A stretch of 64,000 nucleotides of DNA from Schistosoma haematobium. Taxonomy: Eukaryota > Platyhelminthes > Trematoda > Strigeidida > Schistosomatidae. The notes under the pieces are model-generated. The model did no database searches and was not told where the DNA came from. It saw nothing but the letters and a program-made list of their open reading frames with translations. Within the stretch, counting starts at the first letter, position 1. Every line of letters begins with the position of its first letter. Below are positions 11,669-22,672 of the stretch, piece by piece. Where the stretch lies: NCBI RefSeq assembly GCF_000699445.3, contig NC_067198.1:21222536-21286535 (forward strand), written 5' to 3'. The position numbers and the translations under genes were made by a program.

Positions 11669-14569
11669 GGTTAGTCGAAAACTTTTTCGACGACGGTCTA
11701 AATTACTGACCTATTTAAGAACAAGTATTATTATTTTTACTATATTCTTATCTCTGATAGAATTATATGTTCGTTTATTTTGAGTGGATTATAAATAAAT
11801 ATACAAATGGATGAAGTAATTATTCACTAAACCATGTGCCAATTTAGATTCATAAATTCATAACCTTGATGCAGTTGTTTTGAAGGATCTAGCTTTTTAA
11901 GTTAAACTTGACAGTCTACTACTGATTAAAAATTAACCTGTTCTGTCCGCCAACAAAATGAATGGATTCTTTACCTCTATTCCATTCAATAAAGACCATC
12001 TACAGTCATGATTACCTAAGAATAACTTCAGCACAGTCAGTTAGGTTTTATTCATAACTTTATGTAACTAACCTAAAGATTCAGGCTTTATCAATCTAGA
12101 TCTGTAATTATAAATGCAATATGTAGGACAGGAGTGTTTTACAATGGCAAAATTAAGATATTGTACCATCAGCCATTTAAGTTTTTGAATTATCGTTCTA
12201 GATTATCTATTGAGCTGTAGTTCTCTAAGCGGATGCTTTCCGAATGATTAAATCTGCGCTTTAGTATTATGTGGTTCAGGGACTCGAAGCAGCTATATCT
12301 CTCATCTACTTCTGAACTCTACATCTCGTACTAGTTTCCTTTTATCTATTGTTAATTTCCTTTGTTATTGTTCGAATCTATATAAAATATAGCTAACAGA
12401 AGAGTTTATTAGAAATGACTTTAAGATTACCGACACTCGACCTTATTCTGTAAGAATCGCTTCATTACAACTTCGTTTGTCTGACGTATAAATGTAATAT
12501 CCTACCTGTTAATAAACTACTTAGCGTTATATAAAAAGCATTTTGTTTTCTGCACACTAATTAAAGCATATTCAAAAATGGCATATACAAAAATTGGAAT
12601 ATATCACTCAACATATATCCTAAATGTAAATTTGATTGGTGAATAGGCATCTAATTGAAATTACCAAGCAAATTGTTCAAAGACCATTCTCATTATAAAG
12701 CTGTATCTTATGGTAAAAAACTCAGTGAAAATCAGTTTAACATCATGAAGCTATTTCTCTCTAATTTCAACCATTTGGTTGATGTATGCAACTGACCTCT
12801 TACAGAGAGAAAACTGATTGTGGCATCCCATCATCTCATAGTGGGAAAGTTATTGAATTTTACTCCTTTTTGCAATATTTGGACATCTACTGTATTGTCA
12901 GGACCACTTATTAAAATGCTGACAAACATTAATGTTTCTGACACAATAGGAGATAATCACCCGACTAGTATGTTTATTCTACGGTGAAAATACTTACTGT
13001 CAAAACAAATAACATTGTGCTGTCAAACAAATGTTTCTTTTCTCTTTAAATTAAGATGAATGCCGAGTCATTTAAAAAGAAAAACATCTTCCTATGTCCA
13101 ATAAAACAAAATGAATAACATAAACGAAATACAAGCAATAGTGATTACAAGCACGTTGATAAACAATTGGAATTCTCTGTTTTTATTCAATATTCACCTA
13201 TTCATTGAACCACCAGTGCGTGTTTACAATAAAAGCTCTTCAATACTGTGTGCTATACGAATTAAAACATGAATATTTTCACTTTTTTTAAAAGTTACTA
13301 TTATTTTATTTCATTGACATTAATCTGATGTAAATATTCCTACTATGGAAATTATTTATTTTTATCGAAAGTTGTTTATTTTCCATATGTTTTTATTCCA
13401 CCAACTGTGATTCAGTAATTATGACAGGTTTCATATATGTATTATCTGTGTATGGCGTGATAGTACCGTAAAGTCGATAATATTTTAAGAATCTACACCT
13501 GTCTTGTTAAAGTCACTGATATCTAAGGTCTTCTTTCGGCTCAGATTTTTCTCTCTTTATTAATCTTTGAAATTTTTGATGATTATTGTCTAATTGTGGA
13601 CTGACAAAATTTCGACCCATAAGTCCATAGGTTAACTACTCGTTGTGTATTACTGGATGATCATATATTTATGAAAAAATAACTATTTAATATTCCCCAG
13701 TTTTCATTAGTATTCCAATTAATGACAAAAAACAAACTTTCCGTCGAATCATAGTGATATTTCGATATATATATCATGTGGGTTTATACAGACTACTAGT
13801 CAATCCGATATCATGTGATTTTGATGGTTGGAAGATTTGTAAATTATTTAGGGTTTGTTGGTATTTGTTATTATTAGTTATTTGTTAATTCGAATAAATT
13901 GCTGCTTAGTACATTCACGAAATTTCAAAATCATCTGATTTGTATTTTGTAAGTGCATTCTCACATTTGAAATGTTCAAGAATCAAACCAAAATGAATAT
14001 AAATAGTGATATTTTGCGAATCTCCATGTATAGTGAGGACTTTATTTCAAAAACTACTCATCAATGATGTAACAAGATATGTTGTAATAATATGAAAACA
14101 ATTTATTATTTGTGCTTAAACAATGATAGCCTTTATGATGAATGTTTTCCTCTTTAGTTTGGGGTAGATTCTAAAGCAATAAGTGTTGTGGAATCTTTTG
14201 TTTAAAGGATATTTGATTGATTAATGGTCACTTTAATAACCATTCCACCGTCGCTTAAAAGACTGTGTAGAACTGACTTATTCGGTTTTATTACATTTCA
14301 ATGGTAAACTTAAAAATTTCTACTTATTGTCAGGTAGTTTGCCAAGGATCTTCACTGAAGGACTAAGATAACAGGATATTTCGAATGTTGTGGTCAACGC
14401 GACAGTGGTTATTTTGGTAGATGTTGGCGGGAATTCTTGTACAGACAAAATTTCCTTAGAATAACTTGAGGCGCAAAATACAGATTCAAATAGTAGTAAT
14501 CTTATAAGTGGGTTATGATAATTCAACTCGTCAAGTACAAGTTCATGCTCTTTTGGTTCGTGTACTTGG

Positions 14570-14715
14570 GTTCAAGCCACATGTTATGTCTGAGGGCTAG
14601 TGATACTACTTGACTGCCCAAATCAAAGTAGTTGGAGCGGAACTCTAACCGGTAACCTAGTGTTTGAAAGTCGAACGCCTTATCCGTTGAACTGCTGCTC
14701 CATATATTGTTTGAT
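14570..14715 (-). repeat. tRNA-derived SINE head (degenerate)
   Basis: On the minus strand, GGAGCAGCAGTTCAACGGAT is followed by AAGGCGTTCGACTTTC and a weak B-box (GGTTAGAGTTCC). This looks like a tRNA-type A-box/anticodon arm/B-box order, as used by pol III driven SINEs. No mature tRNA fold can be completed, so it is not called a tRNA gene. Confidence 0.45.
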
Positions 14716-15019
14716 ACTAGGTTGTCATTGTGCATATTTGTCATTACATGTATTTTTTGACAATTATTTATTCAGTGTTCAATCGATTTGTATTGTTGTT
14801 CTGTATGAAAAGAAGCAGCTATTTACTGTTTGAATCCTGTTTTGACTGTTAGTTATGCCATAATCTTATCACTGAGCCATATCGTCAAATGTTACCGACT
14901 TTTAATTTCAATCTTGTTGTTCACTAGCACCATAGAGTTTCCACTTTAATCCTACTTAATAAATATGCATTAAGGTCTTATGTTATCAAAATATCTCACC
15001 ATTGTAGTGTCGGTTGCTA

Positions 15020-15488
15020 TGTTAAGCCCATAGACCTTATTCTAGCTTCTGGACAGGTCACTTTATCCATTCTTCTTGAGTCACATTTTGACCTTGTTAA
15101 TTATTCACTAATCAACCTTGACTGTTTTTACATGAGCGTTTGTGTGTGTACATTTCTTATTCTACTCATCACATGGCTGTAACTTATTTTTATCTGGCTA
15201 TAAATATTGACTAACGCTTGATTAAATGGAGTTGGCTCACACGCCTCCACCGCACGCCACTTTGCCTCGCGCTATTCGCTTCATCCTTCTCATTTCCTGC
15301 CCAGATCAGTGTGTATAAATATATGTATTCAAAAATCCATTCTCGTGTTTGACTTGTTTAATTCTGCTATTCACTAACGCGATTTAAGTCGATAATTATA
15401 TGCGAGGATTGACGATATATACATTTCAACATGTATATCTCAATAGCAATCAGAAACTATCAAACTGGAGTCAGAGATAGGGGCCACA
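15020..15488 (+). mobile_element. Solitary LTR-like element, family A
   Basis: A 469-bp segment begins TGTTAAGCCCATAGACC and ends GGGGCCACA (TG...CA). It contains a TATA-box-like GCTATAAATATTGAC in its middle. Two reverse-oriented relatives at 27884 and 47235 share the whole length and lose similarity at the same outer bases, which defines the ends. No internal gag/pol sequence and no obvious 4-6 bp target duplication flank it, so it reads as an old solo LTR. The retrotransposon family is not identified. Confidence 0.6.
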
Positions 15489-17589
15489 ATGCCATTTCAG
15501 TCACATGATTACTTATTCTGTGGAGTTACTTCTGATTTTATATAGTCGAAGATGTGTTATTTATAGGCAATGCGTGCTCATACTGTTACCAGTCAACACA
15601 TTGATTGGGTTACAAGAAATATTTAAGAAAAGACAATTGTTATTCTCAACAAGAAAGCAAATATTTTGTTAAAAAGGAAGTGTATTTCTAGAGAACTAAC
15701 TTCGAACTTGAAGTGTTTTGAGACCTAGACGTTATTTCACTTGGATGCAGTAAAAATAGTTTCAAGTTGTTATTTTAAAAAATCTGTGTAAGAATAATTT
15801 TATTAAGTTTACACTTAATTTACTCGTCTTTTTTCTATAAAGTGATTTGTTCAGCAAAGCTGAGTTCTTTACACTACAGGTTATCGATCGGTCGAATTTC
15901 AGAGTGTATTAACGTACTGTAAGGTTATCATTATATGTGTTTAAAAAGAACTAATCACTTCATTGTGCTTACTTTGCATCGCACATCTTGTTTCATTCTA
16001 TGTTATTTCTAAACAATTAATGCGCCCTTTTTATTTATCTAAAATCTTGTTTGTACATTGTGCCTTTTTCTATTTGCGATATGCGGTCATGAAAACAAGT
16101 CCAAATTTGCATAAATTGTCGATATGTTGATTTGTTATGGGTCAATTGTTAATCTTATCGTAATGTTTGTTGATGTGGTAAATGATATATCTTGATGTAA
16201 AATTTTAAAGGAATTTACAGATTTTTGTTTACATATATCAATCATGTAATGAGTGTGCAAGTTTCTTTTGATCAGTATTTATAAACTTTATACGATCTGA
16301 ATTTCACCAATAAATTAATTCCTCAACATTATTTTTAAATAACGCCTACCATGTTTTTTACTTATGTCTTTCACTCCCTATATCTCACAAATTTGAACAA
16401 TTTCTTCTTGAAGTTCATTACCGTGAAGTGTAACCATTTTAATCAAGACACTTATTGTGAATTTTGCATTCCTAGTATCACTTCTTGAAAGCGTAGAAAT
16501 TCTATTTTAACAAGACTTAAATCTCGATCCTAATGTATTTATAAATATCAATCTAGATAGGCAATGTGTTACAATTGTAATATTGATATTTAGCTTTCTA
16601 CAACTGATGTGATTTTTAAGATTATCCGATTCAGATGCTGTATATTAATGAGAATGCGAAAAGCAATAATAATAATAATGTTAATAATGACAATAGTTCT
16701 TGTTTTCTACTTTATTGTTTTTCAAAGTCAAACATTGATCAAAAGCTTCTCTCTGTAACGTGTTTCCTTGTTTATCAACTTGTTGAAAAACGTTTCTTAA
16801 TATCATATATATAACTGGAGCTGTTAATCAATTTGGGTGAAGTAAGAATTAGCAGATGGCAAAGTCTAAACTACCGTCGAATTCTCTCCTCATCAAATCT
16901 GAAGCTTACTGTTGTCAAATCTGCAAGAACTCATATCATTACATCTCGCTAACAGATGGCATAATCATACCTTATAAACTGTCTGAACAGTAAATTCTAG
17001 TCTTAGATAATAAACGATTATCTACGTTAATAAATGTTCACTGGATTTTTTCTTTACCAAATCATTTTCATTTTTATAGATATCTAAATTATTTATGTGG
17101 ATTAGAGTAACAACATTTTAAAATAAGGATTGGTTCAGCGAATATTTCTCTCTTCGGTGAATTCATTTTCAAAGATGTACAGTCGTAAATATATATACCC
17201 TTTTTCAGGATGATGATGATTACAATAACTACAATAATAGTGATAATAGGTTTCTGTTAAACATGATTGCAGTGAAGTAGAATTAACAAACGTATTAAAA
17301 ATTTTTAAACAAGGAAAATAATGATAGTTTCATTGTTAAGGGCTTAAATATTCATCATGAAGATAAGTAAGGAAATCATAACTGGAGACGAATGGCTCAG
17401 CATGATAAGATGAAATGTAATCAGTGGGATCATAGAAACTGAAATAAACCATGCAATTGGTTCCCTTTATTGAAATAAACCAGTTGGAGGCAGAACGTCT
17501 ATAGAGAAGATGGAAGGGGAAGCAGATAGCTGTATAGGAAAAAAAGTATGGAGAAGGAAAGAAGAGAAACTCATGAGACCTTAAGACTA

Positions 17590-17870
17590 TGGTTGTATCA
17601 GTGTTTTTTCGACAACCAATTCTGATTTTCTCAGATGTATGACTATCGCTTCGGCAATGTTGAGAAGATGCAATACGACTGTTTTTGGCAGCCTTCTACT
17701 TACCTTGTAGATGACTTTGAACTCACGGTCCTCCTTGACTGAGTGACTTGTGTTTACAAGGTGTTCAATTATTAAACCATTTCCTCCTTCTTTTAGCCAT
17801 GCCGAGTATTGTTCTTGAGTTTTTTCTTTAGGATAAATTGCGCATCGAACGACCTGTATTCCACTTCACC
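17590..17870 (-). pseudogene. Penelope-like element GIY-YIG endonuclease remnant
   Basis: On the minus strand one frame reads SAWLKEGGNGLIIEHLVNTS, then HSVKEDREFKVIYKVSRRLP and LLNIAEAIVIHLRKSEL. This lines up with the C-terminal half of the GIY-YIG protein at 30007-30378 (AWLGKGV...ILSHLVDSEHHIKIEEAF...LLYTAEAIWI). The GIY-YIG core itself (expected near 17860) is out of frame and barely recognisable. The two copies differ strongly in sequence, so they represent different PLE lineages. The purine-rich 17340-17580 region downstream may be its 3' UTR. Confidence 0.6.
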
Positions 17871-19151
17871 GTTTTAAACCATATAATTCAAGTTCATTTA
17901 AACCTGAAAATATTTAGTTTTGAAATTCATTAAAGTTATACAATAAGACCAGGCCAACCTAAACACAATGAGTTTTATCCCTAGACAGTTGAAACAGATG
18001 ACCAAACTATCAATGAACTAACGGTTTTGTTTTGTTCCATTTTATTGCTGTGAAAAATCATGTTTTTTTTTAATACATATATCAATGTATATAGTATTCG
18101 AAAATTGAGCTTAATATCGGAAATAATATCAGAAATTAATTTACAATTAACATATTTGAGGAAAGTAGAAGGTAATAAGTTCTTTTACAATATAATTTTT
18201 CGAAGAATATTGGTAAAATGTTGCGGCGATTTCCCTTTAAATGATCATTTACAGAGTATTGTATAGATTTATGTAACTAAATTTTACAACTTAGCTTGAC
18301 AGTAATCATAATGGCTTATTTAAATATCTTAGACTATGAATTCGTAAGCCAATTTTCAATGTTCCAATGTGAATGATATTACTTTTAAACTTGTAGCTTA
18401 TGAATAGGATATATTTCTATTCAATAAGAAATTTGAACTTACTGATATATCTCTGGCTGACCAACAATTATTGTCTTCATGGATCAATATTTGTTGTCAT
18501 CAGTTTCATAACATTTTAGACAACTAGTTCTCTCGTTGTTTACCATCTTATCTAGGTACGGTAACTGCGACTGATTTGTTTCCAATCCAATTTATTGCAT
18601 GACTTGTGCCCTTTTCTGATTGTCTTTATTTTTAGTTCGCTAATTTTCTGTATACTTGAAAGTCATGCTTTTGTTATTAAATATACTGAATTCTAGTATT
18701 TCAAACTGTTCTTCAATATCAGGTTCTTGCTACGCTTCATCCATTTCCTTCGCCAGCGCCTAATTGTTTGAGTGTTATACTTTATCTGTCGTTATTGAGT
18801 CCATAATAGAAACGTTCGTATTAAAACAGTTTAATGGTTCCTTAATTAGCAAATATCGTAAGTCAGTCGGAAACCCTGATAGATATTGGTCTCTTTCTTT
18901 TAATTAAAATTTAGCGTAAAGTATGTTTGATTGATTTTTAATTATTAAAATTCACAATCAATTTGACACTGTCACATACACATGACCACATATGTTTACT
19001 ATCTTTATTGACGTAAAATGTTTAATTAATGGGTGTGAATAATAGAGTGATTCGTTGATTCATATCTACATATCTACTTTTCATTCTTAACAAAATTTTA
19101 CTGCTGTTATTATTGCTAATACTATCCTGTTCTTTTGTATGATAATTGGGT

Positions 19152-19433
19152 GAGACTATAATTTATGGACGACCTTTGAGCGACGCTAAAGTGACCTGAG
19201 AATGTCCATCTACTTACTAGAGCTAAATGAGGATTGTGAAGCACTTTGAAGAATAAGGATTATGATTTACAATTGGTGGTTAGCATTAGCAATTAGATTT
19301 ATGGTTTTCATCATGAACTGACGTAATCTAAAATGCTAAAACGCTATCTAGCCAAACGGATGAATGGATTTCTCGCCAAAATCCAAAACCTGTTATACCA
19401 AATCTGATTGGTTCGTCCATAAATTATAGTCTC
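19152..19433. mobile_element. Non-autonomous DNA element (MITE) with 21-bp perfect TIRs
   Basis: The termini GAGACTATAATTTATGGACGA (19152-19172) and its exact reverse complement (19413-19433) bound a 282-bp unit with no coding capacity. Part of the interior and one terminus recur at 60231-60422, showing it is a family. Bases just outside the TIRs do not give a clear target duplication. The transposase superfamily cannot be told from these ends alone. Confidence 0.7.
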
Positions 19434-20234
19434 TCTGATAATTGTATTAAATAGTATTGTGTTCTTTTCATTTTGTACCGTGATAATATTTTCATCTTGA
19501 TATTACATTGATAAAATTCCAAGGTTTAAATAAAAAAATTATACATATATCGAACAGTCAATTATCTAAAGTGTACAGTTGGAAAGGTTTTACTGTAGTG
19601 TATTCTTTTTAAAATCCACTATTGTAGTACTTACAGAGAAATTTGTTTCATCAGTCTGAGAATGATCGATAACTAGATTTGTTTCTACTGAGTTCCATTT
19701 TTTGGATGTGGACGTTTCATTAGCACTGAATTTCTGTGAAGAAATCCATCATAAATAGATCCTTGATCATAGTCTGCTGTTAGCCAAAACTTATTTCCGT
19801 TTATTTATTTCCATTAGGAATTATGCATATTAAGCTAAACTAACCCGGAAAACATTATTGAATAACATATATCATTAGATGGTACCACGCAAAGCTACCT
19901 TATTGATTTTATGAGTTATATAACATCAGTTTTAAAAACAATTTATCGATTGTTAATCGAAGAAACTTTCAACTCGGACTGTTTTTTGGCTAAACAGCAC
20001 AATAACTTTATAGATGGTATTTAGTTGGGAAGCTACACACCTATGAAAAATGTTGACATGAATCATGTACTATTGAAATAGTTTACGAATTTTCATTGTA
20101 TATTATCCGAAGTTTTGTATTGTGACTAGGTAATGCATAGTTATTGCTTTTTAGTTATTAATTTAAGTATATTAAACCATTTTACCATTCAAAAAGGAGA
20201 TTACTATCTTAAAAACCCTTTGTTTCTGTTTCAG

Positions 20235-20907
20235 ACCTGTTTTACACCTATGTGGTCATGATTTTGCTGGGTATGGAGTGATGTGGAAAAAAGGAACTCT
20301 GTTTTGTAATGCTGCTTTACAGCTCACTTCAACATTTCCGTCTACTGGTTTACCTAGGCGTCATTCCAAAAAATCAGTTAAACACAAGTCACATGACTCT
20401 AATGAGTATTCTTACGCGCTTGGTGATTTTCGGGAACCCCCACTGTACACAGCGAAACCCAATGGTCGACCCCGACCTCCAAGATGGCAACGAGGTTTAC
20501 CAAAACAACTATCTCGTTTATTTTCAACTAACCAAAGTTCCACTGGTTGTTCTTTTTTCCGGCGTACTCGTACACTCAGTTCTGTTGTAGTTACACCGAC
20601 ACAGAGTTCAAAAGCTGCAGTAGCTCATACCAGCGCTGATATTGGATTTATATATGATCCAGATATGCGTGCCGGGATTGGTGCAATGGCTGTTAACGAT
20701 CCAACATGTAGTGGTAGTACACATATAGGATATGCTAGCGGTGGAACTGGTTTATCTGGCAGTAATGTATGCTCTTCTGCTTGTCGTCGCAGTCCTATCG
20801 TTGTAGATGTTTATGTTGTCAATGATGATCAAAGTGTAATCCTTCCCCCATACGCCAGTTCTCTAATAAATATATTAAATACTCAGGAATGTACAATTCA
20901 TGATTAA
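20235..20907 (+). CDS. MPPED-like phosphoesterase, terminal exon
   Basis: Read from the acceptor at 20234, the frame gives PVLHLCGHDFAGYGVMWKK and continues for 223 residues to the TAA at 20905-20907. The opening matches the C-terminal part of MPPED proteins (LHVxGHxHEGYGxM, then a Asn-Ala stretch seen here as CNAALQ). The canonical GHxH metal motif reads GHDF, so the second His is Phe. A block rich in Ser, Thr, Gly and basic residues, roughly 150 residues long, separates CNAALQ from SPIVVDVYV, which resembles the family's final strand (NPPIIFDLP). This makes the protein clearly longer at its C terminus than typical 300-residue homologues. The first in-exon ATG (20281) is Met of GVMW and is not a start. 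Confidence 0.87.
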
Positions 20908-21329
20908 TCACAATTATTATTATCATTTCATTTTACTTATTCATAAAAACGTAACTTTATCGATTTATAAAGTAAACTGTTGTAATATTGTTCACACATA
21001 TCCATGTCATTTTTCGAATGCATAAACTTAAACATAATTGTTAGGAGAAATAACGGGAATTGATTCTTTTAATTTGAGTTTTATCACCTTACAACGTTGT
21101 TTAAAGAAGCAGCAAAAATGTAACGTGAGTTGAACTTCAAGAGTAGCACACGTTTCTCTATCTACTTTACAGATATAATTTTTATCTAGTTAACTCAAAG
21201 TATACATTTTTTACAACCTTATGTGTGTATTATGCATAAATAATTAAATCTGTATATTTTTTTAAGAAAATATTTTACAAGCAAACTAATTCTTATCTGA
21301 ATTATTTTTAATAACTGTTAAATGAGATA

Positions 21330-21335
21330 AATAAA
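21330..21335 (+). terminator. Candidate poly(A) signal AATAAA for the MPPED-like gene
   Basis: An AATAAA hexamer lies about 420 bases after the stop codon. It is the first good match I noticed outside the coding exon, but such hexamers are common in this AT-rich sequence, so the call is weak. Confidence 0.2.
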
Positions 21336-22449
21336 TGTATTAAACATTTTCGTAAATGGTGTTTTGAATATTCTGGGATTCAAATGAGTGTAAAGATATC
21401 CGAAAAGGTTATAAGTCAGAAATGACGTATTGAGTTCCTGTTCTTTGGTTAATTATTTTAGTTTATGGTGTTTTATGACACGAAAACTTATATAAATACA
21501 GTACAGTATTAAAACTTGAAAAAAGAACATGCAGAGGTAAATGTGGTATTTCTGGCTTTTTGGTTTTCTACACGTGATCATTGAAATTCTATGATTTCGG
21601 TGCATATGACACTCATAAGTATGGTCTTATTTTCTTGGTGATGAACAATAACAATGCTTGGTTTAATTAAGGTAAGCAGATTCTTACGAAAAAGTATACT
21701 GTCATGTCCTTGTAGATATACAAGTGAAAATTTGAGAAAACAATCTGAAGTGAATAACTAAAGATAATGAAGCCACTGAATAACACAAACTTGACTCGAA
21801 CGTTTTTGTTTCGGCTGTGTTCTGCATACATATAATCTTTACTATGTATATATATCGCTTGTAAATATTTTCTTAAGTTATTTGATTGAAAATATTGTGT
21901 ACGTTCGAATTGTAATGTCTTAATTATTAATAATAGTAAGTTGGTTGGCCTGTGTTATTCGCTATAAAATTATCTTTACGATTATACGGTTTAGTCTTAA
22001 GAGCGTTCACTTACTTGTTGTGTCACCCAACAAGATCCAAGTAAAAATAAAATCAGAATGTTTGATGTTATAGTTGAAAAATTAACCATTTTGTGAGATA
22101 GCCGAAACAACATTAATAGTACAAAATCTTAAAAAACAGTAAACGTTCATTGAATATCCATAAATATTGACGGGATATGTTCGTAATTTTCATTTTTGAA
22201 AGGTTATGATGTGGGAAATGCGTGTGTCCTTTTCTTAATATCTTACATGGAACTTGAATAATATTGTGGATATATGTGCAACGGTTCGATTTTCTAATCG
22301 AAATTCTGAACCCTCATTATTATTAAGAAAATGCATTATACTTCTACTCCACGATAAGATCAAGATAAAATATTGAAGGCTGTTCCTAATGAAAAGCTTA
22401 GGAGTCGCAGTAGCTCTTGAAAATGAAGTTTAGGATATAACTAAGTGAC

Positions 22450-22672
22450 AATGGTAGATGGTCGAGTGATTTGTTGAAGTCAGACATTAACACCGTTGGA
22501 TGCTGAGTAGTTTAGAAGGTAAATGTCCACGCGAAACTGAAGTTCCTGGGTTAGATCCCTGCTTGCGGGAACGTGAATGTGCATCACTTAGGAGCCAATT
22601 ACTAGGACGAAACGGCTGTCTGGGTTTTCAAAGATGACCCAACATTGATCGATTTATGATTTTAATGAAATT
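22450..22672 (+). repeat. Sm-alpha-type SINE, single unit
   Basis: The order is typical: TTAACACCGTTGGATGCTG, a decayed A-box region, B-box-like GGGTTAGATCCC, GCGGGAACGTGAATGTGC, then a hammerhead-like GGAGCC...CTAGGACGAAACGG with GTC, then CCAACATTGATCGATTTATG. The catalytic CTGATGA box is replaced by CTTAGGA, so the ribozyme core is degenerate. Unlike 11345 and 52618 it has no inverted partner. Confidence 0.65.

Larger units (their letters stand above)
403..20234 (+). other. 19.8-kb phase-2 intron of the MPPED-like gene
   Basis: It begins GTGAGT and ends in a pyrimidine-rich tract followed by CAG (tgtttctgtttcag, to 20234). The joined codon and the resulting protein line up with MPPED proteins on both sides, so the two exons belong to one gene. 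The intron is AT-rich and filled with decayed mobile elements listed separately (about 950, 2676, 5165, 7480, 8660, 11345, 14570, 15020, 17590, 19152) and three TA microsatellites. Between them, for example 1080-2670, 2880-5160, 5710-7470, 11700-14560, 15490-17580 and 17880-19150, I see only low-complexity AT-rich sequence with no coding signal. Additional small alternative exons cannot be excluded. Confidence 0.8.

Noticed and set aside
20309..20590. A 93-codon frame inside the last MPPED-like exon
   Set aside because: It is an out-of-frame shadow of the real exon.
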